A stretch of DNA of 64,000 bases from Epichloe hybrida (Eukaryota; Ascomycota; Sordariomycetes; Hypocreales; Clavicipitaceae): positions 1 to 64,000 of the forward strand of contig JAFEKR010000060.1 in assembly GCA_019022495.1 (NCBI GenBank), read 5' to 3'. Numbering within the stretch: position 1 is the first letter of the stretch; each line of letters begins with the position of its first letter. This document shows positions 24,106-35,107 of this stretch, one piece after another. The notes beneath the pieces are model-generated. The model worked only from the letters and a program-made list of their open reading frames with translations. It was not told the DNA's origin and made no database searches. A program made the position numbers and the translations under genes.

Positions 24106-24255
24106 CACCAGCTTGATTCGCTCATCAAACCTTTTCAGTTCATCTCCATCATCATCAACCTCAACTTGCCACTTTTTCTTCCACAGCCTCATCAACTCGC
24201 ACTCACCTCTTCTTCCTCTTCCAAGAACCCCGAATCTCCCACACAAACCTTCACA

Positions 24256-24622
24256 ATGAAGTGCTCCATCGCCGCCATCTTCGCCCTGGCCACCGCCGCC
24301 ATCGCTGCTCCTGCCCCTACCCGTGACGGCGAGCACGGCACCTGCAAGCACGTCGTCTGCGTCGACGACAACTTGCTCGCTCTCGACGTGGACCTCGACC
24401 TGAACCTCCTGGGCCTCCTCGGCCTTGATCTCGGCCTCGACCTCGACGTCGGCCACCAACGCAAGTGCAAGGCCGTCTACTGCTGCCCTACTAAGTGCGA
24501 AGCTGTAAGTCAAATATATCCCCCCCCTTATCGTACTATCACGAGGCCATTGGATGACGTACTGATGCATTTTTGTCCAGGGCAAGCGCATCCCCGATAC
24601 TTGCCATGCCTACCGCCAGTAA
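24256..24622 (+). CDS. Small secreted Cys-rich protein with Leu/Asp repeat
   Basis: Exons 24256-24504 and 24581-24622 encode 96 aa. The intron (GTAAGT...GTCCAG, 76 bases) falls between codons; the second exon adds GKRIPDTCHAYRQ and a stop. Residues 1-18 are a clear signal peptide (MKCSIAAIFALATAAIAA). The mature part has seven Cys (residues 30, 35, 71, 76, 77, 81, 91), one of them a CC doublet. A striking central stretch of alternating Leu and Asp (about 40-66, LDVDLDLNLLGLLGLDLGLD) separates the two Cys clusters. The single CC doublet and Cys count do not fit the eight-Cys hydrophobin pattern. It has a strong TATA promoter. It is a candidate wall-associated or host-facing secreted protein; I recognise no named family. 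Confidence 0.8.
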
Positions 24623-25752
24623 GAGCATACGATGCAATTGGGCGGGTGCAAAACAATGAACAATGAATCATGAGGTGGTTAACAGCCGTGTTACATATTG
24701 GGAAGTGCGGATTCCAACAAGGTACAAAAGAAATCTCTACATACGGAGGAAGATGAACATGAATGAAATAGGCCGCTCAAAAGTAAAAATCTGGACTGCA
24801 CATACGATTCGGGGGGGGGGGCGGAGGTTTGAAGCGCTCTGGACGGATCGTCAAGTGTGACTCAACTGCCGTCTCTTACCGAGCCAGATACTTGGGGGGG
24901 CAATTGGTCGTAATATTAATATAGTAATTGAGAAAGTCTGATCGAGCAATGTCTTGGGCGATTGAATGGTGAAAGAAGCTCTGCCCAGACCTTGACCCGA
25001 GCCTTATTACATGTACGTTGCAACTGTGCAAGGAAACAAAGTCGGCACAGAAAACTGAGGGATAAAAAACAAACGTCCCGGCAGTCTCGTCAACAGCCTG
25101 CGCACTCTGAAGCAAATGAAATGAGACGCAACGATGTCCGATGGGCCGGGCCCATATTACAGCCTGTTCGTACATATGGCGCAGTGCGGATTACTCTGTA
25201 CATACGGACGTATTCGTAGTATACTCCGTAGTTTCATGCTTCAATATCATCTTGACGCTATTGCTTGCATAACGATGGTCCCTTGTCAACTTCCCGGCAC
25301 CACATACCTGCCCCGGGCAATGATGCGGCACGAAAATGTTCGTATTTCATTGAGGAGTATAAACCAACGAGGCTGCGTCGGGCTCTGGGCTCTGGAAGCA
25401 CGAGTCGAAGTTTACGAAAGGGTGAAGAACTGAAGAAAAAAAAAAAAAAAAAAAAAAAAAAAAGCCCGACTGAATTCCCCCGCCAATTATGCCGTCTTTG
25501 CTGGATGGATGCGCTCACGCTACCCTTTGGAGTGGTTCCTTGCGTTCCAAGTCCCGAAAGTGGTCCGTCTTGAACGTGGCAACTGGTGATATTACCAGGA
25601 GCAGGCTGAATGGATTCAAAGGTCGTGAACAAAGCAAAGATGGCATGGTGGCATGATGGGAGGAAGTCGTTCGCTTGCGGCTCGTAAACGTGATTAACCC
25701 TTTCAGGCTATTTCCCGTCCACAACGCCATCTCAAGATCTGCGACATCGCAA

Positions 25753-25758
25753 TTAGCC
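25753..25758 (-). promoter_or_regulatory. GGCTAA site (possible XlnR/Xyr1 box)
   Basis: TTAGCC on the plus strand is GGCTAA on the minus strand, 479 bases before the xylanase ATG. XlnR-type activators of xylanase genes bind GGCTAA. Six-base sites also occur by chance; the location upstream of a GH10 gene is the support. Confidence 0.35.
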
Positions 25759-25765
25759 GACTGAC

Positions 25766-25795
25766 CGTAACCGTGACCGTGACCGTGACCGTGCC
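25766..25795. repeat. CCGTGA hexamer repeat
   Basis: Four to five units of ACCGTG(A) in tandem lie in the upstream region of the xylanase gene, next to the distal GGCTAA site. Confidence 0.75.
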
Positions 25796-25908
25796 GGGGC
25801 CATCGGCCCGTTGTGTTGTCTCCCCTGCCCGCTTGAAGCCTGCTTGAAGCCCTGCTTGGAAAAGAACAGGCCCTGGATCCTCCTTATCAACAATGTGTCT
25901 TGCAGCTT

Positions 25909-25914
25909 TTAGCC
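25909..25914 (-). promoter_or_regulatory. GGCTAAAAG site (possible XlnR/Xyr1 box)
   Basis: CTTTTAGCC on the plus strand reads GGCTAAAAG on the other strand, 320 bases before the xylanase ATG. It matches the XlnR core GGCTAA with the favoured following A. Confidence 0.4.
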
Positions 25915-26231
25915 TGGTGTACGGACTACGGGGAGCTCTGGTTGCGCGTAGTTTTGCAGGTTTCAGTTTCAGGATACTTCTCGTGGCAGTATTAACACCG
26001 GAGGGAGGCCTGGTGGCAGGGAAACGCTGTCACGATGTATTATTTAAAGCGATTGCGCTCGCTCATCAACGGAAACCATGGAGCTGGTCCCATCGGCAAA
26101 GGCATCACTTTCAACAAAAACAACTTTGTTTCTTCGTTCCTTGATTCCCTTCTTTCCCTTCTTTCCCTCCTTTCAAAAGGAAAAACCGAGAAATCATTCA
26201 TTTAATCTCCAATTTATCGTTCCTTCACATC

Positions 26232-27551
26232 ATGATTTATACCACGCTCTTTACCGCCGCTCTGGCCATCAGCGGCACTGCTGTCGCCTCGCCGATGAAC
26301 AAACATCCGTGGCCCCCTCTGCCTTTCTCTCCGGACCCCAAAAACAACCCCAATAACCCTAACCCGAACAACCCTCACGTCGCCTTCCCTCCGCCCCCAT
26401 CTGCGCATCCCGACCCTGACGCCCCAACTGCGCATCCCGACCCCTCCACCGACCCTGACGTCGCCCCGTCGAATAAACACAAAGACGGGCTGGCACAATG
26501 GGCCAAGAGACATGGCAAGTACTGGGGCGTCGCCGTCGACCAGGGCATCCTGCAGAAACCGGGCATGGCCACCTTCATCGCCCGGGAGTTCAATCAAGTC
26601 ACCCCCGAGAACAGCATGAAGTGGACTGAAACCGAGCTCCACAAGGACCAGTTCACGTTTGACGCTGCCGATTACGTGGTTGACTTCGCGAGGAAGAACA
26701 ACATGAAGATCCGCGGCCACGCCCTGGTGTGGCACAAGCAGATACCCTCGTATGTGACCGACATCAAAGACCGGAAGGTCCTCACGGAGGCGATCCAGAG
26801 CCATATCACCAAAGTTGTTGGTCGTTGGAAGGGGCAGATTCAAGTTTGGGTAACGAGTCCCAGCCAAAAACTAATGCAGCAACACGGTTGAGCAAAAAAA
26901 CGTCCTGACGTAACTTACTCATCTAGGATGTTGTCAATGAGATTTTTGAACAGGACGGATCACTGAGGGACTCGGTCTTTTCCCGCGTTCTGGGAGAGGA
27001 CTTTGTCCGCATCGCTTTCGAGGCCGCCCATAAAGCCGTGAGCATCTCCGAGACGCGCGTTGGGAAGGGGTTGTCGAGGTTTCATTTTTTTTTTTTTTTT
27101 CTCCCCCTAGTTCTAATGGAAAACTTTTTCTTCTTAGGATCCCGATGCCAAGCTTTACATCAACGACTTCAACCTTGACGACCCCAACGCCCCCAAGACG
27201 AAGGCCATGATCGAAAAGGTTGCCAAATGGAGGCAAGAGGGATACCCAATTTCAGGAATCGGCAGTCAATCCCATATCGCCCCGGGCGGTGGTCACCGAC
27301 ACGCGGCTGCTCTCAAGGCTCTGAGTGCTGTTGTGCCCGAAGTCGCCGTCACCGAGCTCGACATTCCCAACGCCCCCACTGAAGACTACGTTGCCGTCGT
27401 CAAGGGCTGCCTCGCCCTGGAGAATTGTGTTAGCCTCACCAGCTGGGGCGCTGACGACAAAGTCAGCTGGATGCCGGGCAAGAACGCTCTTCTCTTCGAC
27501 GCTAACTTTAAGCCAAAGAAGGCTTACGAGGCTATCATGAGTACCCTTTAG
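26232..27551 (+). CDS. Secreted GH10 endo-1,4-beta-xylanase
   Basis: Exons 26232-26849, 26927-27037 and 27138-27551 encode 380 aa. The enzyme cleaves internal beta-1,4-xylosidic bonds of xylan outside the cell. Signal peptide residues 1-19 or 1-20 are followed by an unusual Pro/Asn/Asp-rich linker (about 22-77, with NNPNPNNP and a repeated AHPDP motif). No carbohydrate-binding module precedes the catalytic domain. GH10 landmarks: [21 protein letters not shown] (normally GHTLVWHSQLP), the acid/base Glu in WDVVNE (about residue 211, with Trp and Asp on either side of intron 1), [15 protein letters not shown], and the nucleophile Glu in VTELDI (about residue 316). Both introns are phase 0; intron 2 holds a T16 tract. 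Substitutions such as [10 protein letters not shown] for the usual VWG.RD.DSW near the C-terminus suggest a divergent member; all catalytic residues are present. Confidence 0.92.
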
Positions 27552-29108
27552 GTAAGGAGGGGGGGGGCAGATCAAGAAGCCATAGCTATGGTCTGATTTT
27601 TTTGTTCTTTGTTTCTTTGTTTTTTTTTTGCCGTGAACATAACGACTGAACCCATTGAAAAAGGTTATATCAGAGGGGTCATTTTGGTTGGGGATTAGAA
27701 AAAAAAATTAAGAAACTGTTTGTTCTTGGCTGGATCCTTTTCATTCTTTACATAGTTGAATTTAGTACATAAAGTTGACGCCTTTCGTCCACTTATGGCG
27801 CCTCTTGATCTTGATGCGTGAATGCTTTTCCTACTTCGTGACTTGCCGGCCGCATGATTGAGGAGTCACCGAAGACGTCATGGAAAGTGGGAAAAGGTTT
27901 ACATGCGGCATCATGGCAGTTTTTTTTTTTTTTTTTTTTCAAAAGTCCCAACGGTCAAGCCATAGACAGGTTAGGTAGGTGGGTACCCTTGTGCGTTTAG
28001 ATGCAAAGTGTGAACAAACTGCCGGCTCACGATCGGGGAAGTCACAATTGCCGAGCGATTTGAGCAACTGACTCGGCACCACCTTTGCAACGCAGTCTAG
28101 ACAGCGCAAAGACGGTCAGGTTTGCTTGCCTCGAGTTGTCTTCCAGGTGACTGGGTTTCTAAAAGGAAGCCCGTAGCTATCGCGAGATCACAGGTCCAGA
28201 ACAAAGATTGTTGAAAACGGAGGAAACGCCCCGCATCAGTGGACGGCCACATGTACGAGGGGAAAAAAAAAGAAAAAAAAAATAAATCCATGGAAGACGA
28301 TTACCACGACCTTGTCAGCTATTTGACCATGATCCGAAGCTGAACACGAGTCGTCGCTTCATCGGCGTCGACGGAGGAGCTTCCGTCTCGCGAATCAGAC
28401 AACTGCACCCATCTCCCGGTTGATGTGAGGTGCCCAGCGATGCTTCAAGATGACAATGATTGGGATGCATCGTTTCCAGGGGGTTTGAGCACGCCTCTAG
28501 GCACTGTTGTACAATCCGGAGCATTCTTGACTGCTTGTTCTCATCGCCGACTTTACCGTCTACTCTAGTCCGTATATGAATCTGCAACTGCTGACTAGCA
28601 TTATTAAATACGCTTTATATTTCTCTTCCTAAGGCATGTACGGAACCGAACACGCTGCGATACTCATGGCCTTTGGTGTAACTGCCGTGATGAGGATTGC
28701 TTATTAATTATCTGTATGCTTATGATAACGTCTATAAAACTTATTATCCTGTAATTTTCAAAATAAAAGGGGGCAATATACGCACACACAACACAAAGAC
28801 CACACACTACTTAGCGATGGAGGCAGTTAATTAGTTCCATTGCCCACGGAGCATGCTCCGTGTTGCCACTTCCTATTATCTCATCTCTCTATACTTTCCG
28901 ACAAAGCTTTGCTACTCACCAAGTGCATTTGTTTTTTCTTTTTTTGCTCTCCTAAACCCACGACGCCTAGTAGACGAAACAAATCCAGCTTGGCTCTCTA
29001 ATAGAGCGTTATTACGTAACCCTCTGGCCCTGGAGTCCTGGGGCAGAGGAACCGTCCCTGGCTGCGGTCATATAGCCTCTGGAAGCTAAAAGGCGTTGTG
29101 TTAGAGTC

Positions 29109-29195
29109 ATGATGGCGTGCAATAATTGCCAGAGAAGGAAGATCAGAGTCTATACTCCTCTATAATGCTTATGCCGTTAAGACCAATGGGGTAGA
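29109..29195 (+). pseudogene. Decayed Zn(II)2Cys6 DNA-binding motif
   Basis: From ATG 29109 the sequence reads MMACNNCQRRKIR, the classic start of a fungal binuclear zinc cluster (Cys-x2-Cys-x6). The expected third Cys is lost. After a frame change the second half is still recognisable as xNAxAVKTNG, with two Tyr (TAT) where Cys (TGT) is expected, as G-to-A changes would give. A stop follows and no further regulator domain was found. This looks like a dead fragment of a Zn2Cys6 transcription factor; the short length keeps confidence moderate. Confidence 0.45.
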
Positions 29196-32100
29196 ATAAC
29201 TAACGCAAGGAACGTGGAACGTCACTCTCGCATATAGTGCGATGGCTATAGCCTCCACGATGCTCTAATTACCGGGGGAAAAAGCCACCCTTATGAGTAT
29301 CGCGACGAAGGGGGACCTGTCTAGAGAATCTAGGGAGTTTACTCCTCGAAGTGACCCGGACAACTCAGCCAGCTTTACCCAACCTGGATAAGATCCGTGT
29401 ACTACGGAAATCAGGTGAAGAATCCAACGTGTGGACAATTCTTTCCCCACTCCAAGACAACGGTCGAGGCACAGCCTGCGGCAAAAGACCGCGTACATGT
29501 ATGCGGCCTTGGGGGGGGGGCCATCTTTTAACTTGCTCACGTTCTCAAACCGTCAAATTCTCCGCCGTTGAACCGCTTTGGGCTTATACACTCAGATCTT
29601 CCTTTTTAGGCTCATGGTCCCTGTTTTACCATCGGCCGGGCATGCTTTGTCCGACGTCGTCGCCGCTCATAGAAAATTTTCCCAAGGGCTGCCCCCCTAG
29701 AACACCTCGCGCAGAGGGTTGTGTCCTGGCTGCCCGCCTACAATGGGTGACACGTTTCCGTATCCATGTTGGTTTGGACGATTGTCCGCGAGATCACATG
29801 GGCTTACTACGTCGGCGGGGGAAACAACCTTGGGCTAGCAAGGGTCTCTCTGGCCTTTGCCGAGTTCAAGTTTCGCGAACTGCTCGCGTGGACAAACAGT
29901 TCACCATCGAAACTGTAGTCCGAGTGCCATCTGCGCAACTAAATCACCTTGGCTGATGGTGACTGGTAAATTGTGGAAACAGGATGCGTTCTTCCAGGGA
30001 ACTCACACAGTGCCAGTTCCAAAAAAAAAAAAAAAGGAGGACCAAGGACAAACTGCAGGTCATGAACATTCTCGTGTGACCTTGGTCTGCGTTGAAAACC
30101 ACGTTTCAAGTTTATATACAATGCCATAATCTTGTAAATCCCTACTAGGAACCAGAGTGTCACGCCAAATACAATGTTTCTCACGGACACTTGACGTTTT
30201 GCCAGGGATAAGCTGATGGAAGTCCACGCGATCGGACGCGGGCAAACGGGCAGTGCTGTCAAATTTATATACCTTCTACTGTATTACCGTGTCACCAACG
30301 TGCCATTCACACGCTCCATCATGACTTGTGCTTTGCCGCGTCGAGTCTCGACTTGCCGTCTAGCTTCACTTCTCTTGCCTGTGCCCATCACATATCAACG
30401 AGGTTAGCTAAGCTGCCAACTTTCTCACGCATGACCATGCTTATCCCCCAACACTTAAAATCCAACTTTAAGGGTTGGGCCGTGATAAACCGACCCCCCC
30501 CCCCCCCCCGTGGATAACGAGGTCTGACGATTTGGCTGGAAACTCTCGGAGGCACCTCCAGCTCGCATCGCCCAATCATGAGGCAAGGGCCTCCGCAGGC
30601 AAAAACGGTAAAATACGGATCCGTATACCCCAAACAAAGATTACAGGTCAGTTCTGTAATGGTAGGGAGGGGAGAAGGGGGGGCATTTCGGGATGATTTT
30701 TGCCCTGAATCATACGATTCAACAGTCAAAGCATGCATGCAGCATAGTACGGATTATTCCCCGATCAACTCCCACTTGAGCCTTCCGTCCCGCGTTCCGG
30801 TGCTGGAACAAGCGGCCCCGGGAAGGAAAAAAGGGTGGAGATGAAAGATGGCGTGTTACTGCGCCCATCTGCGCCCAAACTATTACTCATTACAGAGTAG
30901 TCCGTAGTAAGGGGATGAAGGGAGAATGGCCAGCTTTATGTACCGTGTGTCTTTATCACTGCGGAGACACCTCCGTCCTCCGCCATTGCCGTGACCAGCT
31001 GGATTTTCCTGCGGAGGGTCCAGGAAAACCTTTTGTGCAAACAGGATCTGGGCATAAGTCATAATGCTCAGTTTCAAGAGGGGGGCGGCGGCTGGGAGAC
31101 GACAAATGCGTGCTGATGTGTCATCATTGTCCAGGGCCAGCCGGCAAACCCAAGAATCGAAACAACTCACCAACATGACCGATGTTCTTATTGGTCTCAG
31201 TCTCGGTCTCGGCCGCCGTTCATTTGTCCAGCGAACGGCCGGAATGGCCTCCGGAGCGCTGTCCAATGACATATCGCGAACCTCTCCGACTCCGAGGCCG
31301 CCACCACAAGGGCAGGCATCGACTTGCCGCGTGCATAATATACTTTATCCCCTCTTTCCTTGCTAATACCTAACTCGCTTAATTCCCCCTATTATGTATG
31401 TAAATTTGTAAAATAATTCGGGGGGGGGGGGTGTACTGTAATATTACCCCTCCCTCGATTGTATTGGCAACCTTCCGCTCCGCGATTTGTCACGTACAAG
31501 TAAGCCGTATCTGGCGGCAATCACGGGTCCTGTACGCGAATTTGAACACGTTGCCGGACTCTGAGACGGATGGCCAATGCCCGTCCGTCTAATGATAAAG
31601 CCGGGGGTCGCGGCATCCTGAGGGGAATAACTCGGGCCGCGGGAAAAAAAAAAAAAAAAAAAAGTCTCCGACTGCAATAAGCCGAGATTCAGAGCGGACA
31701 AGATTTGTGGCTGACGCCTCCCTGGAAAAAGAGACAACAGCAACCGCAACAAGGCTCGAGCATGGTTCATTGCTAGCCCCATGCTCATTAGTAGAGCAAA
31801 CAAGCATAATCATGCTGATTCCCGGAGGACCCTCGGGGAAGTGCTCCCGGAGGATGGAATCCAAAACCGGGAACCCAGAGCCGGAAACCCGGAGCCGGGA
31901 ACCCAGAACCAGCTTTCATTGGCAAAATGCGACTCCACGCACTGGGATATATAGTCACCATACATGGTCGTTTGTTCGTTCCTCGTCCCACCTGAGTGAG
32001 GTCTTCACCCTAAGAAACAGGTACCAAACAACAAATAAGGTCAGTATCCAGAGGCTTTCCAAGCCTGGGGCGTTCAAAACTCGACAAAACCGACGCGTGG

Positions 32101-32212
32101 AAAAAAAAAAAAAAAAGACACCCAACTTCATTGCCGAGTTCAAGTCCTACATTTCAATACGACTCACGCTTCCGTCAGACCCGACTGGCCTGCCAGGCCG
32201 CTACAGAGAGGG

Positions 32213-32265
32213 ACAGAACAGACAGAACAGACAAACAGACAGGCAGACAGAGAGACAGATAGAAA
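32213..32265. repeat. ACAGA/CAGAC microsatellite in the bZIP leader
   Basis: About 50 bases of imperfect GACAGAACAGACAAACAGACAGG-type repeats end three bases before the start codon at 32269. They probably lie in the 5' untranslated region. Confidence 0.75.
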
Positions 32266-32268
32266 ACC

Positions 32269-33305
32269 ATGTCAGCTATAAACACATGTCCGGATGCATA
32301 CTTCTGGACGGACCAGTCGCTGGACGACTTCGTGCCCTTTGGCACAGACGACAGCCCCGTGTCCGGGATACCGCAGCATCACCATCACTTGTCCGGACCT
32401 CCGATGCCCCAGCACGTCGTTGCCCTCCCGCCCTACCCCACGCAGTTCATCAACCACGACATCAAGCACAGCTGGCATCCGTTCCCGCCGCAGCCCGAAG
32501 GAGAATTCTTCCTCCATACCCCCCCTGGCACGTCAGGCTCCAACGAAACCACCCCGAGGGCCCCTCCAACGGCGTCACCGGCCCCCGGCCCCGGCCCCGG
32601 CCCAGGCGGCCCGGGACACTCTCCGCCCGGGGAGACAGCCCGGGGAGACAAGTCCCCCCCCCGCAACCACCGACGAGGTCGCCGACAGCCCAGAGTGCAT
32701 CATCGGGCCAAGGCCAAGCAGGCGCGGGGGACGAGGCACGACGACCAGCGCGGGTTTCAGAAAGGCCGGCCGCGACGCCCTGGAGCGCAACCGCCTGGCA
32801 GCAACCAACTTTCGCAAGAGGACAAAGGAGTCCGCTCGCAAGCTCGAGTCGGCAAAGGCCACGTTGGAGAGCAAGAACCGGGAGCTGCGGTCCGAACGCT
32901 CCGAGCTCTCCTGCGAGGTTCTCCGGCTCAAGAACGATTTGATGCTCCACGCGCCATGTCACGACGACAAGATTGATATTTGGATCAAGAGAGAGGCGCA
33001 CAATTATATCCAGGAGCTTGTGTCCGACGAGCAGCAGCAGCAGCAGCAGCAGCAGCCGCCGCCGCCGTACGTGAATGATCCCGGCCCCTTTGAAAGCTTC
33101 TTCGGTAAGTCGGTTTTTTTTTTTTTTTCCCTCCCGCCGGGGGGACGGGTTTGTTTTCTCCCCTTGAATACACCCTGATCAAGAGAGAAAAAAAATAAAA
33201 AAAAACTAAGTGGTCCCAGTTCCTTTCTCGAACGAGTTCCTGAGCCGTTGCCGCTTTAACCTGCTTAGCGCCCGAGCCTTCCTAAGCAATCCTCAGCTGT
33301 CCTAA
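32269..33305 (+). CDS. bZIP transcription factor with a frame break at a C9 tract
   Basis: The start MSAINTCPDAYFWTDQSLDDF (ATG 32269) opens a Pro/Gly/His-rich N-terminal half. The bZIP domain (32765-32945) is in another frame: basic region ERNRLAATNFRKRTKESARKLE, then a heptad of Leu/Ile (ATLESKNRELRSERSELSCEVLRLKNDL), ATF/CREB-like. The two frames meet at a C9 run (32654-32662); eight C would join them as DKSPPATTDEVAD. A 121-base GT-AG intron (32532-32652) would also join them but has a purine-rich acceptor, so it is less likely. A polyGln tract (CAG repeat, about 33031-33055) precedes a probable intron 33105-33219 (GTAAGT...CCCAG); the last exon ends at TAA 33305. Without that intron the frame stops at 33178. 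It may be a live gene with a sequence error or a polymorphic frame break. Confidence 0.65.
32654..32662 (+). other. C9 homopolymer at the bZIP frame break
   Basis: Nine C in a row, exactly where the reading frame must shift by one base to link the N-terminal half with the bZIP domain. Such tracts slip easily in replication and in sequencing. Confidence 0.7.
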
Positions 33306-34299
33306 GCAATCCTGAGCATCCTGAGCTGTCCTATGCAGCCCCATGAGCAGCCATGAGTTATTCGAATTATTCAAAATCCGAATAGTACACGTAGCCTCTG
33401 CGCAGATTCACTGCCTTATGCGCGGCGGCTACCTAGAATCAGTCAGTTAGGGCGCAGCAAGAAACTTGTCCCCGTTTTGTTTCTCGCACATACCATGAGA
33501 GAAGTTCATGGAAGATTTTCCATATGAACTTGGGGCACTTGGGTACGTGCTGTCTTCCTGAGGCGCTAATGACATGGCAGGCAGCAGGCATTGCAAAACT
33601 TCACATGATTCATTCGCAATGAAAGTATTCCGACAGCCGCGGAAAGACACAGCATGCTACGCAGTCTAGCGCAAGGTGTATTGCTCCCTGGAGAAGTTTG
33701 TAGCGGGGAAATTGTCGTAATGGATCACAAAAACGATTCGAATCCAACCCCATGATGAAAGTAACTTGTTTTCTTTTTTCTAAAGATGAGGTGCGTTGTT
33801 TTAATCATAATAATTTAGCATTATGAAGCCTTATGAAACTTTCTAGCGCGGGGCTCAGTAATAGTATTAGAAGCTGGTCAGATGCTAGTTCCTATTTGCC
33901 ACTGGCTAGAATAATGGATGGTGCTTATGATTTTTCTACCCCTCTTTATTTATTAATATAGATTTATGTATTAATCATCATCTTCTATTCTTCCCGTTCT
34001 TTGACATCGCCTGCATCATTCCACAGACCTGATGGGTCCCCCTTTTTTTTTTTCGAACGGAAGCGGGTTGGCCAACGTCAAATCTGCGAAAAAGGTTGAT
34101 TGTCGACAACTTCGGGGATGAGACTTGGGTCAAGATATCAGCTGGATGGGACGCCCTGGAAGCCATTTGTAACACATTGTGTTGACTATGAGTACGACTA
34201 ATACGTAGAATTCAGCCATGGTTCAACCGATTCATAGTTGTGTTTACGGCAGAGGAGTACTGCGCGCTTGTATCGGGCTCGCGTCAATGTAGCGGCGAC
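33306..34299. other. Intergenic 1 kb
   Basis: It starts with a tandem-like stretch of CCTAAGCAATCC/CCTGAGC units (about 33280-33355, overlapping the predicted end of the bZIP gene). AT-rich sequence follows (33780-34000). No gene was recognised. Confidence 0.45.
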
Positions 34300-35107
34300 T
34301 CAAATCCCTTTAGACAATACAAAGTATAGCCAAGGGTAATAGCATGTCTCATTATCCACTTCGTCCAGGACTAAAGGCAGGTATTTGGCGCGCCATTCGT
34401 CTTGAATCTCGCCGTTGAAGCCAGGCGAATTCAGATCTACGCGTCGCGCCTTGCAAAATTCCCAATAGCTGGGGTACCATCCGGCCTGGGCCCAATCGAT
34501 GACAGCAACAACTGTTGGGTCTGGTCCCGTAGAGAGCATGATATTCGGGGCGACAAGGTCTGCATGGGTGAAGACGATAGCAGAACGCTGGGCAATGTCG
34601 ATGCCACAGGCGTTTTGAAATTGCTCGACAGCATCTAGTCCTTCGAACGGGCCGACAAGCTCCGGGCGATGTTGAAGAAAGATGTCGTTCAGCGGTTGTC
34701 GGCCTAGACTACCTATTCACCTCATTCAGTAAATGGACTTTCCCGACGTATTTTGCCGTCCGCACTACCCACCTATATAGCATTCACGGCCGTCTTGGGG
34801 CAAGCTTCTCCAAGAAGCGACCATGGCCCTCAGCTGGCTGCAGACAGAGCGCTTGTCTGCCTCGTCTAGGATATGCCCATCGCTCTTGTAAAGTGTCGCC
34901 CTGGATCAGCTGCATGTAAATGAAACCCTGTCCTCCGTCCACGATCCAGCCGAAGACTTCAGGGATAGGGACGTGGCCACACGATTTCTCGCGAACCATG
35001 ATTTGGGTTTTGGCCTCATGAACCGTTACATCTGCCCCGTACTTGACGATGAGACCAAGTGACGGTATGCGTACTGGGGGCGGCCGGTTGAAGTTCTCGG
35101 CACGCAT
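34300..35107 (-). pseudogene. Aminoglycoside phosphotransferase-like kinase, frameshifted
   Basis: Read on the minus strand from 35107 it gives the start of a fungal APH/choline-kinase-like protein (FNRPPPVRIPSLGLIVKYG, then VREKSCGHVPIPEVFGW, then MQLIQGDTLQERW). Near 34865-34872 the frame shifts by one base, and the next family segment (LDEADKRSVCSQLRAMVASW) continues in the other frame. A 60-base GT-AG intron (34772-34713) follows. The last exon holds the Brenner-type catalytic motif THADLVAPN and the Mg-binding VIDWAQAGWYP, and stops at 34300. Upstream of 35107 a further family-like stretch (FFRERRADALPPPS) lies in a different frame again, so there may be two indels. Catalytic residues survive, which argues for recent loss or sequencing error. 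Substrates of fungal members are unknown. Confidence 0.7.

Larger units (their letters stand above)
21910..24255. other. Intergenic 2.3 kb with microsatellites and homopolymers
   Basis: No coding region is supported. It contains a GTTGGC hexamer repeat (about 22017-22060), a T22 run (about 22107), a GGATG-rich stretch (about 22582-22612), TACGGANTA motifs (about 22164, 22810, 22860, 23220), an A32 run (about 23445-23476), and C and G tracts near 23545 and 23746. The interval 22860-23280 is moderately AT-rich. Confidence 0.5.
24623..26231. other. Intergenic 1.6 kb, xylanase promoter side
   Basis: No gene is seen. It contains TACGGANTA motifs (about 25189-25232, 25920), an A27 run near 25436, a tandem CCGTGA repeat at about 25766-25795, and two GGCTAA-type sites listed separately. 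A TATTTAAA at about 26040 could be the xylanase TATA box. Confidence 0.5.
27552..32268. other. Intergenic 4.7 kb with a gene relic
   Basis: No intact gene was found. The first part is the xylanase 3' region with T and A runs (27620, 27921, 28261). The interval 28600-28760 is AT-rich. A Zn2Cys6 relic lies at 29109-29195 (listed). From about 29400 to 32200 there is scattered homopolymer DNA (C18 near 30495, G10 near 31421, A19 near 31645, A18 near 32100). Short tandem repeats based on CCGGGAACCCAGAG lie at about 31866-31912. Single TACGGANTA motifs are near 28570, 30747 and 30897. Confidence 0.5.

Noticed and set aside
29351..29956. 201-aa open frame downstream of the xylanase
   Set aside because: Composition is irregular, with no domain, start context or intron signals; it is probably chance.
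31707..32942. 411-aa frame overlapping the bZIP start
   Set aside because: It begins in non-coding repeat DNA and runs through the bZIP gene in a frame that gives neither the N-terminal half nor the leucine zipper.
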